Shown here piece after piece: positions 35,796-46,188 of a stretch of 64,000 nucleotides of DNA. Location of the stretch: the NCBI GenBank assembly GCA_000310025.1, contig FN649752.1, positions 3,623,737 to 3,687,736 of the forward strand. The letters are read 5' to 3'. Source of the DNA: Ectocarpus siliculosus. Lineage: Eukaryota > Sar > Phaeophyceae > Ectocarpales > Ectocarpaceae. The notes beneath the pieces are model-generated. The model was not told the origin of the DNA, did not search any database, and worked only from the letters and a program-made list of their open reading frames with translations. Made by a program: the position numbers and the translations under genes. Within the stretch, counting starts at the first letter, position 1, and each line of letters starts with the position of its first letter.

Positions 35796-35934
35796 GAGGA
35801 ATACACAGAGGCACTTCCACTGCTGGAAAGGGCTGTCAGAATCTTTACGAAGAAGGTTTGGGGAAACCACGAAGACGCGATCTCAGGACCTCTTGGAGCG
35901 TGTGCGAGACAAGGTTCGTGCACAATTGCGGAAG
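35796..35934 (+). pseudogene. Terminal TPR exon with a one-base frameshift
   Basis: The exon begins in frame (EEYTEALPLLERAVRIFTKK, then GNHEDA) and ends, in the next frame, as QDLLERVRDKVRAQLRK before a GTGTCT donor. Neither frame alone gives a whole TPR. Its 139 nt is not a multiple of three, unlike every other TPR exon here. Confidence 0.6.
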
Positions 35935-36032
35935 GTGTCTTGAAGGCTAAACCTCATGCACGACGGACGCATCGCGCGAAGGCCTGGTACTACTGAAACT
36001 TCTCTGTTCTATGTACATGTTGCTGGTTTGAG

Positions 36033-36167
36033 GACGAGGTGGAAGAGCTGGCTGCGATAGCAATCACTGCCGACTCGATGAACAAGACAGGGGGAAAGTT
36101 CCCATGGGAGAATTACGTGGTCAAGTGTGACGTGGCGCGGCACTTCTGGCTCAAGTCCACGGCGACT
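36033..36167 (+). CDS. Putative 45-codon exon of unknown function
   Basis: Between an acceptor (GGTTTGAG) and a possible donor (ACT|GTGATG) lies a frame with ordinary composition, DEVEELAAIAITADSMNKTG then WENYVVKCDVARHFWLKS. It is phase 0 at both ends, so it could be the exon after the last TPR of the receptor-like gene or belong to another gene. A second possible exon follows at about 36429-36573 (ending YEALLARELCNGE before GTGAGG), but its frame is not certain. No domain is recognised. Confidence 0.35.
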
Positions 36168-36573
36168 GTGATGTACAACAATTCTTGCAAGTCTCCTTGC
36201 TGTTGGTGATGCTGATTCGTCGAGGGCTGGTTCTGTTTTCTTTTTGCTACCACTTGTTTAGCGCAGCGTTTGTATTGCGTTGTACTTGGAGTGACATTTC
36301 TCTCAAATCAAACTTTCCGTACATAGTATCGACCATACTTCCAAGGGCAATGTGTCTCGTGGTCGTGAGGCAAGGCGGTGAAAACACAACCGCGCGTAAG
36401 ATATGAGGTGTGTTTGGTTGTACATTAGGTCTTCCTCAAAAAGCAAGGCTGGACCGAGGAAGAACACCCTCCGGTATATGGGTGTCCAGCAGAACAAGGC
36501 CCCGCCGAACGGGTCGGCGTGTTTCCGCACAGTACGAAGCGTTGTTGGCGCGCGAGCTCTGCAATGGAGAGGT

Positions 36574-39500
36574 GAGGCGACGAGCAGGAGCTTGGAGCTA
36601 GTCCTTGTTTCCCCCCTTACGTGCTGTCGCGGACGTGTTGTGTCAGAGAATGATGGATGAACATGTGACGCTCATGTTTCCGCTTCTGATATAATTGCGG
36701 GGTTAGCGTCAAGTTTGCCCGCATCATGCCTATGTAGGTATTATATGTTGAATCGAGCGTGATGGAATGTCTTGTGTTCGATTTTCCCCTGTTGTGTTGC
36801 ACCATGTGTGTTGCACCATGCATGTGCAACTTGTTTTTCGTCAGTTGCAGTGATATTACGTTGTGCTGTCTGCCGCAACCCTGCCTGCCACACCATACTA
36901 GCCCCCCCTCAGCCCGTCCCACTTGCCGCCCCCGGCCGTGCGGCTCGTGGCTAAGCACCATCAGAGCAGCACGAAAGCTGACACTGTCTGAATTCAACCA
37001 CGAGCCCTCCCTTTCAGCACCCCAATCTTCCATTCTCGTGCCCAGCCAGATGCTCCATTTCCCTCCCCACCCCCCCTAAAATACAGCCAAGCCACCCACC
37101 ACCGCGCTTGCCCCTCTGCATGTTTCGTAGCGCCCACCGTGTACACTCCTCTACGTTACAGGTGTCGGTCTCGCCTTTTTGACCTTGCCGCACCTGCCCC
37201 TAGCCCCCTTCGCACCATTTTCTCTGCCGACCTCCCCCGAAAAACCTCAATCGCTCGCCCTGTTTCCTTCCTCCCCACGAACCCGATTCCGTTTCGCCCC
37301 AGCGGGTGAAAACCCCGTCGCCACTTCGCTAATACAACAATCTGCTACTCTCTCATCTCTTGTCTTTCCTCATCACACCTTACCCCCGAGCTAGCAGCCG
37401 CGCCCGCCTAAACTTGCGTCAGCCTATGCCACATCCGTTCTTTGCTTCTTCTTCCCTCCTGTTTAGACCCTTAAAAACAAGCTTTGAATTGGACGAGGCA
37501 TCTCCTGCCCTACGGCAGGTGTTTCCCGCATCCACTCTAATAGTATTATGTTTGCGGTCATGTTCCTCCCTTCACCGACAGTCCGAGCGTGCATCCCAAT
37601 ACCCAAAATGTCCCAAAATGACACGTCCTCTAGTTTGGTGCGTGAAGTCAGCGGGTAAGCGAAAAACGAATTTCCGAAGTCCGCGAGAGCGGCAAGACGT
37701 CAGCCGGGGCGTACTGTATTGGCCGCCTTGTTTGCGCTTGGATACGTGGGCAGAATAAAGGTTTGGGTGTTCGAGGCACGTCCCATCTCTCAACAACGCA
37801 CGATGTGTATGAATAGCAGTGCGAGGTCCTCTAGCATTTCACCTCGTAACTTGCTCGTGTTCGCGAGCGCTGACAACTCACGAGCCTGATCGATAACTCC
37901 TTGGTGTTCGATTTGTACGCCACAGTACTGCCGCGTGCCTTGTGGTGTGTACGTAGAAGAATAAGAATTCCTAGCCTTTACCTGCATTATCACCGTCTTT
38001 TTCTACCTTCACGTGTGAAACACGAGTCTACATGTGGCTATTTTCCGTTAGAATAACCGTCTCGCTGCCCCACCCAACCTGTGGTCTTTATGAAGTCCTT
38101 GGACCGAAATGGGCCATACCTGCTCGAGTGGTGAACATCGATGGGCAAGGCCTCGCCAGGAGAGTTTCTTTGTGTGATGATAGTTGCCCCGGTCGCGCTC
38201 AAGGAATACACCGCACCAGCACGAGCCTGAACAAACCCTCACCCGCTGCTGGCAATTCTCAGCAGTAGTCGATCAACGGTTCACGGGTTATCTGGCTGCC
38301 TCGCGACGTCCAGTGCGCCTAAGGAAGCACGAACCCATGAGCTGCGACCTCGAATCCGTCGTGAAATATCGTGAAAAGCCGTCAGATACTGCTGTTGGCA
38401 TACACTTTATTGTGTGCACGTACATACACTGCGAATACCCGTGGCGCGTGCGTCCACGGGAGGGATACAAGAAATTTTTGTCGCAGTTCGTCGCTGAAGT
38501 CTCCTATCAGCACGTGTGATGGTCGACGAAACGTACGCATTTCCCGTATCCGTTATCGATCACAGCTGTGTGAACCCAATCGAAAGTCTACAATCCGCTG
38601 GAAAACCTAAACCGCTTTACACGAACGATGGGACGCGGTGACCCTCAGGATAGTCGGGCTAGCGTTGGGAAGGAAGTTGGTCACCACTTGTCGGCCTGTC
38701 AGCGACCAGCACTGAGTAGACGTATGCATGCAACCAACGACTACCAAAGACTTGAAGAAAAACAAGTCCGGGGGAACCTCGACAAGAAGGCTAGTGATCG
38801 GTACAGCGCCATCGACCATGATTGCAAAACGAGATGTGTGTAACTTCCTCCGCTCATCCACACTTTTAGCAGCGGCGTAAAGCTCGGGTGCCGCTGAAAG
38901 CTGCACGAGCGCATGTTGTGCGTGGAGAACTATCCAGCGAAAGCAATGAACACATCGTTCGGACGTTCGGATGACTTGTCTCGTGCCTCGTCATCGCAAA
39001 TAAATGCACTGTGGGTAGTCTCGGAAGCGGCGCTCTCACCACCCACCTGTAGACTACTAACAGCGTACATGACCACGCCAACCAAAAAAACAATCTGCAT
39101 CGTACAACCAAGAGTGGAGGTGGCCATTGTGTGAATGCTGTGCTGTGCTGCCATGCAGCGGTCTCGTAGCTCTTCGGAGGGCGCCTTCTGGTGTGTGTCG
39201 GGGCAGAGCCAGACTCTAGCTTACAGCGCGAAGGGGTAAACGGTACAGAGGATGCACACATGAACCACGCCACGCCGTGCACAACTACTGTAAATATGCA
39301 TACAAAGAGCGATGGTCATCAGAAACCTTCATTACGTGTCCAGCACTATTGCCTTCACAGCAGATTCCCCCCACCAGCATTAGACTCCTTCCGTCCGTGA
39401 CTATGCATGCATGTGTAATGTGTATATCATTCCATCTCCTCGTCGGTCGTCGGGACGGAGTGAGACCGAAAAAAAAGTGAAACGGTTGATCCCCCATCCC

Positions 39501-40416
39501 CTCGAGACAGCCCCCAAACTACAGGCCTCCCGCAATACACTGAAACCCCATTTTTTTTGTTGGTGTGTGGACGAGGCGCAGCAGTCAGCAGCAGCGGCAC
39601 CAACATCTCCGAGGCCTCAAACCTTCAAACCTTTGCCACCGGGCAACTAGGTTTATCCTCAAGGTGAGATTTCTGTTTGCCTGAAGGTATGTTAGATTGA
39701 TGTGACGAGGAACTAGAGATGGTGATCCTATTACGTGTGTTGGGGTAAGGAGAGTGCTGGAACAGCAGATCTCGTGGGGGTGCATGGCTGTGCTTGGGCG
39801 GGGGAGCGTAGGGGCAGGGTGGCGATGTGTTGGGCGGTTTGTCTCAGAGATGCGATTTCCGAGCTTTCGTGGTGGAGGTGTGGGAGACATCATGTGTGCA
39901 ACTGCTTGTGTACTGCTTCTGCTGTGCAGGGCGCCGCGCCCGCCGCGTTTGTGCGACTCCCTCCACTGCCTGCTCCCCTCCTCTCGCTACATAGCAAAGC
40001 AACGTCAAGCCGTGTCTACACCATGTGCACCTTAGACGGCGCACCATTCTCCACCATGTTGGACTTAGCCCCGTGTGAATGCTACGTCTTATGGACGGTT
40101 CTATCGTTGCTTCAAACGACTGCCTGATCTATCGGCCGCGGTTGACTCCAAACGCCTTTGCACTGCTGTATTTTGCACAACCTTTCCTCGATTTACCAAT
40201 TCGACGTCAAGGAGGCACGCAAAGGCGTGTGTGTGTGCCGTCGACCCTACTCCCTGCTGTTTCCCCAAAAGCAATCCCGCCCTGGCGGCTATCTAACTTA
40301 TCTCGCCGTTTCTCTCTCCCTCCCCTGTCCCTCCACTGGTGTTTTGGTCGGACTACTTCGTTGCTGCTTTTGATCGACGGGGGGGGGTCGGTGGAAACGA
40401 ACGAACAGCTTACAGC
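36574..40416. other. Stretch without a recognisable gene
   Basis: It includes a C/T-rich block (about 36870-37600). No exon with protein-like sequence and splice sites was found. The RPS23 promoter and leader are expected at its right end: a pyrimidine run (40309-40338) and a poly-G tract (40380-40387) lie within about 110 bp of the start codon. Confidence 0.45.
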
Positions 40417-43400
40417 ATGGGTAAGGGAAAGCCGGCGGGCATCCGCGCGGGGCGCAAGCTCCGCATCCACCGCCGTAACGAGCGGTGGGCGAGCAAGGTC
40501 AGTGGTGAATGTGCTTTTTCTGCTACTGTGCATGCTCGTATCTCTGCCCTCGGCCAAAGGGCATTCGTGTTTTGTGTGCAAGTTTTGATGGACAAAAGAG
40601 AGGCGACAATCCGCAGGTAGGTTTAACAACATCGTGCCGTCACAGCAGTCTGGACATCAGGACGCCTGCCTTACACTGCAGTTTGGGATGTCCTCCTTAC
40701 AGAAGCCAGAGTACTGTGTCAGGCATGCTTGCTACCACTGTCCGTCTGCTGTGTGCGTGCAAAAAGTGTGATCGATGCGATGCATTGCTTATAAAAGGAC
40801 ACGTGCTTCTGTTGTAGCGAACAACTAGCGGTTGGAGATGCACGAAAACAGCTACTCCAGTGTTTAGTATCCTTAAAAGAAGGTACAACGACTGTGTGGT
40901 ACTGCTGTTGCCATGCGCTCGATTCGCGTCGCGCCTCGGCAGCAAGGGTGTATCCAACACACCGATAATAACAGAAACACAGGTTGAACGGGATACCCTT
41001 TGTCCAGCCCCAGAGTGTACTTTGGGTATGAGTAACGAACTCGAAGGCGATTGGCCACTTTTTAGAAGGTAAACATAACCTCACAGAAAGACTACCCGTT
41101 CGAGATATAGCCTCAGTCGAACGGGATGTGGTGAAGTCTTTTCAGTAAGTGCACTGAAACCGACTGGAGACTTGGCTTATTTTGAGGTTGTGTAAGCCTA
41201 ACACTGAGTTAGTTATCAGTGATGCCAGTTGGTGCTAACAACAAAAGCAACTGTATAGGCGGATACATTCTTAATTAAACGTAGAATGTGGCCTTCACAG
41301 GGAACATGGCCACTTTTTATTTGGCGATCCACTGCGTTTGTCTTTGTCGTAGGACAAAGAGGACCGATCTACAGCTTGATTGCCACTTCCACGACCATGA
41401 TCGTTTCCTGCACAAAACCTCTCAACGCGCGGCTCTAAGGTTGGCCCTCTCCGAAATGTATTTCTTGCTTTCATTTGTTGTTTTCTGACGGGCCCTACCT
41501 GGCTGTTCAATGAACAGACGTGGGTCGTAAAGAGGGGGGACGCGCGGACACGTTTTTAGTCCGCGGGCTCCCCCGGCAGGGAGAGGGGTGGGGGGTGAGA
41601 GGGTCACGTGATTTTTTTCATCTTGTGATAACCTAACGTGATCTGCTGAAAGTTGGTGGCCAGCGGAGGAGGGGAGACTTCAGAGTCGATAAATGACGAA
41701 CGCCCCGCAGTGGTTAACTGTCCAGAAGGGGGGGGGGTATCCTCAACAGAAACGAAAACACGTGCCCCTGAGGCGGTCGTCGGTGTTTGGGGGCAAGGCT
41801 AGAAAAATGTTCCCACCTCCAACCAAAATAAACATGCGTGCGAGGCTGGACAGCCGCTGAGTGTATCGTCACCAATCAGCCTAACGTGTGAATACGCACA
41901 CCCGGCGAACCTCGAGGAAAATGAGAGTACTGCTGTATCGCGTGTGGTGTCTTGACGACGACATGCACATGCTCGAGAAGAGGACACGCATCCTCGAATG
42001 GGCAGGTCGATTGGAAGGAAGTTGCAAGACTTTGTGCGCTTACATTCGCTGGCATCACCCGCGCTAGCCGGCTGACTAATGAAAAGGCGTTGTAGACGGA
42101 CAGAAAACTGCTGCTCGGTCTGTGTGTCTTGTTTGCATCGACCGCCTGCAGTGGGTGACGAGCGAGAAAATGCTGTCAGTGTCAACAGGGAGGCAGACGT
42201 CTGAAGAATGTCCGACGCCCAAAATGTACAAAAAAATGTCTCAAGCACAACCTTTGTAGCTACGCCGTGCTCGCACCTGATGAGCCACTGAGCTGAGGGC
42301 GTTGGTGCGTGTATGAAAGAGCCGCACATCAACGTTATTTTATGGGGCACCACATGTGCATTTTCTCTCTGGCGATTGACGAGAGAGAGAAACAAAGGGA
42401 TGAGATAGCAGCTCTTGAGGGGGGGCTTTCTCTGGCGATTGACGCCGTTTTAGAAACAGCATCGAGGGGCACTCTGTTGCCCGGGACTGAATGGGTGACG
42501 CCGACACCAACAACCATGAGGGCACCCGGGATTTGCTTGTGGCCCACCTGCTCGCCTCGTTGTTGTACGAATCGCGTGTAGAAATTATTGAGAACTACTT
42601 CGTATATTACAACCATGCCCAGCCGCGTAAATCCTAACCCCTCCGCCCGCCCTCTCCGACCGGCCTCTCTCTCTCCTACTTTCTCTTCCGTCTGCGTCTC
42701 GTTCCTTGCTGTCCGTCTCTGTCTTTTGTGTTTGCCAGGACTACAACAAGTCCCACTCGGTGACCGCGATGAAGGCCAACCCCCTCGGTGGTTCTTCCAT
42801 GGCCAAGGGCATCGTGTTGGAGAAGATGTGAGTTAGTCCTGGGGCCTCTCGCTACCCCTCCCTCCCCCCGCACGCTCTCTCATGGTACACGCACACCAAA
42901 GACTGCCGAAGATGGTGATTTAAGACGAGTGTATTTGGTTGTGCGGTATGGCGGCATACAGGTCGCTCCGCGATGCTCTGTGTCTGAAGGAATTTACACT
43001 GTTGTACTTCGTGGTCATGGTCATGATGTATACTCTGAGTAGGTAGTATACGCACAGGGCGCGCATCACTGCGGGACCACCTCCACGGCGCTGAGCACAT
43101 GCCTAAATCCCATGTGACCCCGTCGAAAAGACGGGCCAGGTTTATGTGCTGGTTCAGCCGCCTTTTCGCTGACCTGCCTGCCCCCTGTGCTTCCTACTGC
43201 CGTCCTTCTCGAAGCACTCGCAACTCCTTTTATATTCCCCCATTCTTATCCCGTCTAGTCTCTATTGAGCCCACCCCCACTTGGGTGCTGGAATCCAATT
43301 GTTTATGATTCAGAATCTTATACGAAAACAATGCACTCTGTTTTTCCTGCGTGAATTTGCAGCGGTATCGAGGCCAAGCAGCCTAACTCTGCCATCAGGA

Positions 43401-43922
43401 AGTGCGTGCGCGTGCAGCTCATCAAGAACGGAAAGAAGCTGGCGGCCTTCGTGCCGCGCGACGGTTGCCTCAACTTCACGGACGAGAACGTGAGTTTTTT
43501 TTTTTTTTCTATTGCAGTGCGAATGACATCAACTCCACGGGTGAATTTGTTATTTTTGTTATTTTCTTGTTTTTTCTCCTGTTTGTTCATGTGCATATGG
43601 TCCTGCAATTTATTCAACTTTTTACAAGAAAATAGCGAATTTCGCCCGACCGCGCTTGTCCAGTCACGTGCAAGGTGAGTCGTGTCTTGTTAGTGGGTAT
43701 TGTCATGATCATCCCGCACCGAGATCAGTGCTGGATGCGTAGTGCCAATAAAACCCGTTTGACATTTTATTTTTTTTGCAGGACGAGGTGCTCATTTCCG
43801 GATTCGGTCGCCGCGGTCACGCCGTGGGTGACATCCCCGGTGTCCGGTTCAAGGTGGTCAAGGTGGCCGGTGTCGCGCTGCTGGCCCTCTACAAGGACAA
43901 GAAGGAGAAGCCGCGGTCCTAA
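40417..43922 (+). CDS. RPS23: 40S ribosomal protein S23 (uS12), 4 exons
   Basis: uS12 is a small-subunit protein at the decoding centre of the cytosolic ribosome. Exons: 40417-40497, 42739-42827, 43363-43489, 43782-43922. They total 438 nt and 145 residues, against about 143 in other eukaryotes. The start [20 protein letters not shown] matches the family N-terminus. KANPLGG and [20 protein letters not shown] follow. Then comes [15 protein letters not shown]: the family's highly conserved loop is usually VPNDGCLN, with the hydroxylated Pro, and here has Arg for Asn. The end is [20 protein letters not shown] and KKEKPRS. All donors are GT (GTCAGT, GTGAGT, GTGAGT) and all acceptors AG, and the phases fit. 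Intron 1 (2.2 kb) is far longer than the others and holds a dispersed repeat. A pyrimidine-rich leader precedes the start. Identity is essentially certain. Confidence 0.97.
41102..41310 (+). repeat. Dispersed repeat family B, copy 2
   Basis: It lies in RPS23 intron 1 and is the compact counterpart of 17481-17775, with the same block order (GAGATATA, TCGAACGGGATGTGGTG, GTCTTTTCAGT, TCAGTGATGCCAG, CTTCACAGGG). Confidence 0.7.
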
Positions 43923-46188
43923 GAGCGTTCTCGAGATTGGACCCAGGCCGCGCTCTCTCTCTCGAGCTCGTTACCGCGTCTCGGAGGGAGGGCGTTACGC
44001 GGATTCATGATTGCAAACATGTCGCCATGTAGTGCCATGTTTTTCCCTGGCGATACGGAGGATTAGCTCTTTTGATGGAGAGCTGGTTCTTTTCCATCTG
44101 CTGTGTCCCGCGTTCTTGAAATGAAATACGCTGCTGCTGCTTTGCTCCGAGGTGCGTTGCCGAACTGGATGGGAAAAATCCCGGAAATGTCTCCATTGCT
44201 GCTGCGAAGATGAAGATATTTTTGCCGTCTTTTTTCAAAAAACATTCTCGTGCGTGGGTGCCGCTTGGTGAAAGCCCAACACACACCGCGAACAGACGAT
44301 GACGACATTGCGCACCAAAGTACATGGGCCGCGTTGCTGTTGTTATCGTGGCGATCTCTTGCCGGAGCTACAGCCGTGACCGCCCAAAAGTTAGGGCCAA
44401 GCTCTGGTTTCTCACCTTGCTTGCTTGTGGCATTTATACCAAACCAATGATGCAGCTCATCTTGGCCTCTGCTCACATGCAAGCGTACGCGCTGAGATAT
44501 GGATTTTCTTACTCCCTGGAAAGTTCTCGTGCCGTTGGAGTCCAATCGCTGGGCTACTCTTTTTCGTACGAACTCAGCAATCCACATGGGGAAGAGGAGG
44601 ACTGCAAAACATAGCGTGACCCTCTACATGTAACAAAAATGACGAACGATCTCGCTGCTGGTCGAGGGGGGCCGTTGGCATCTCGTTCACTTCACTCACC
44701 ACCGAGGTGTGATTGCCAATTTCATCTCGAACATCCGAAGTCGACATGGACCTCCTGATGACGAAGGTGGTTGAATGCGAACTGTCTTTACACCTGCCGC
44801 TGCGGCATATCTTTCAATTAATCTATGCCTTTCCAAGAGACTGCCTCTCGGACTTGCAGCCAAGCGCGAAGACACGAGAGAGAGTGCAAATCTCCGGAAC
44901 AGAAGGCGACAGTATGTACGACGGTAACCACGGCAACTGAGCTTCAAGAAAACATCGATCGCACACACACCTAAGACTATGCGTTCGCTGGCCATTGGTT
45001 TGCCCGTTTTCGAGTTGAGAAGGGATGTCTTCCCGATCTCTTGTGAGAACGACCGTGGGGTGGAAGAAAGAAAAAGAGAGCACGAACGCAGGCCCAAAGG
45101 AACCATTGGAACCCCTCGGCCCTAAGCGGTTGGATGTGGACAAAAAGTCTAGCAGAGATGATCGATGGCGTAGACATTGCCGCGAGAGTCCGTTTTCAAA
45201 GAGACAAAAAATGCCACCTTTTTCTTCACCCCCGACAACAAGCTAGTTGTAGTGGCGGGAGAGAAAAATGAACAGATGTAGCACAAACTACGCAAAAACG
45301 TATGGTGCGCGACGATGAGCCCTCTGTAGGCGGTGTTGCATCCCTGCGTCGGTGTTAAAAGAAGGGCGATGCATGCACCATCGCCCGCGTCGAAAATATC
45401 GCAGGTTTGCTTGCATGCATGAGTTGTGTCCTCGGTGCTTAAGACTCAAAGAGGCGGTTGAAAGGCGTCGTGTCGCCCTAAAGTCTACGGTTGTCGGTGT
45501 TGCCATGTGCAGCGCGGAAGCGCAAGCTCTCTCTCACACCAACAACATGGACGTCTGGCTGTGTTCCCCTTGCAAGCGTTCTGGCTTTCGTTCTGCAAGC
45601 GACTACGTTCGAATGGTTCATTCTGTACTTGCCAGGAAACGGGTCAGAACCAAAACCGCGCCCGACAAGTTTTCCATGTTAAATAGGTGCCGCCAAAGAC
45701 CCTGGTGAGAAAAACAGCACCCACACTTAGCCATCACAGGAATCACAACCTCTTCGTTGTACAGGCGGAAAATGTGTAGCTCAACCCGATATCCGATCAC
45801 CCCAGAAAACCGAACTACTGCACAACATCATCCAACTGAGTAGAGAATCCAACCGTTGCAGTGCCCAGCATTCGCACAAAGATGGACGGAAAACAATGAG
45901 AGGATTTCAAGAACCACGTGAATCAAGCTCCAAAATCAACTCAAATCGATGCGCCCCCAGCCCGGCCACCGCGGGTCAGCCCCCTACACAGTATCCATCC
46001 ACATACAAACACGAGAACTCTTTTGAGGATTACGATAATGAAACGACCTAACGACCTATTGGCAAGTTAATTCTCAAAATGGGAAGACAAGCACCCAACG
46101 CCAATACGGAGAATCCCATCAACGCCGCGTTTATTGGTGATGACAACGCACACACGACACAAAAAAACTAGACCCAGACCCAGGTAGA
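43923..46188. other. Convergent intergenic region between RPS23 and DRE2
   Basis: The two genes end toward each other, so this should hold both 3' UTRs. Several medium ORFs occur on both strands. The one at 45352-45708 (plus) has two CxxC pairs, but no family fits and no splice support was found. Confidence 0.5.

Larger units (their letters stand above)
30610..35934 (+). pseudogene. NB-ARC-TPR receptor-like gene, damaged
   Basis: NB-ARC-TPR proteins are candidate intracellular immune receptors of brown algae: an ATPase switch followed by ligand-sensing TPRs. Exon 1 30610-30678 starts MQHAPASGG. Exon 2 30815-31990 holds an N-terminal helical domain and most of the NB-ARC. Exon 3 from 32214 holds GKLPLSLGL (the GLPL motif) and a winged-helix part (LAPSDMLEEMW). 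TPR exons follow from 33017. Within the NB-ARC, LVVLDDVWE is Walker B and LLVTTRD is RNBS-B. Three lesions are visible. An in-frame TAA at 31235-31237 would cut the product to 163 residues. The P-loop reads GMAGAGKP, with Pro (CCG, 31541-31543) replacing the Thr/Ser that binds Mg-nucleotide. The end of exon 3 loses its family-like sequence after about 32520. The last TPR (35796-35934, 139 nt) is frameshifted. Transcription of parts or use as a recombination donor is possible. Confidence 0.82.

Noticed and set aside
35617..35943. A plus-strand ORF overlapping the last TPR exon, read as a separate gene
   Set aside because: Its 3' part is the frameshifted end of the terminal TPR and its 5' part is intron.
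45352..45708. ORF with two CxxC pairs suggesting a zinc-binding protein
   Set aside because: The spacing fits no known finger, there is no splice support, and the rest of the ORF is unlike a protein domain.
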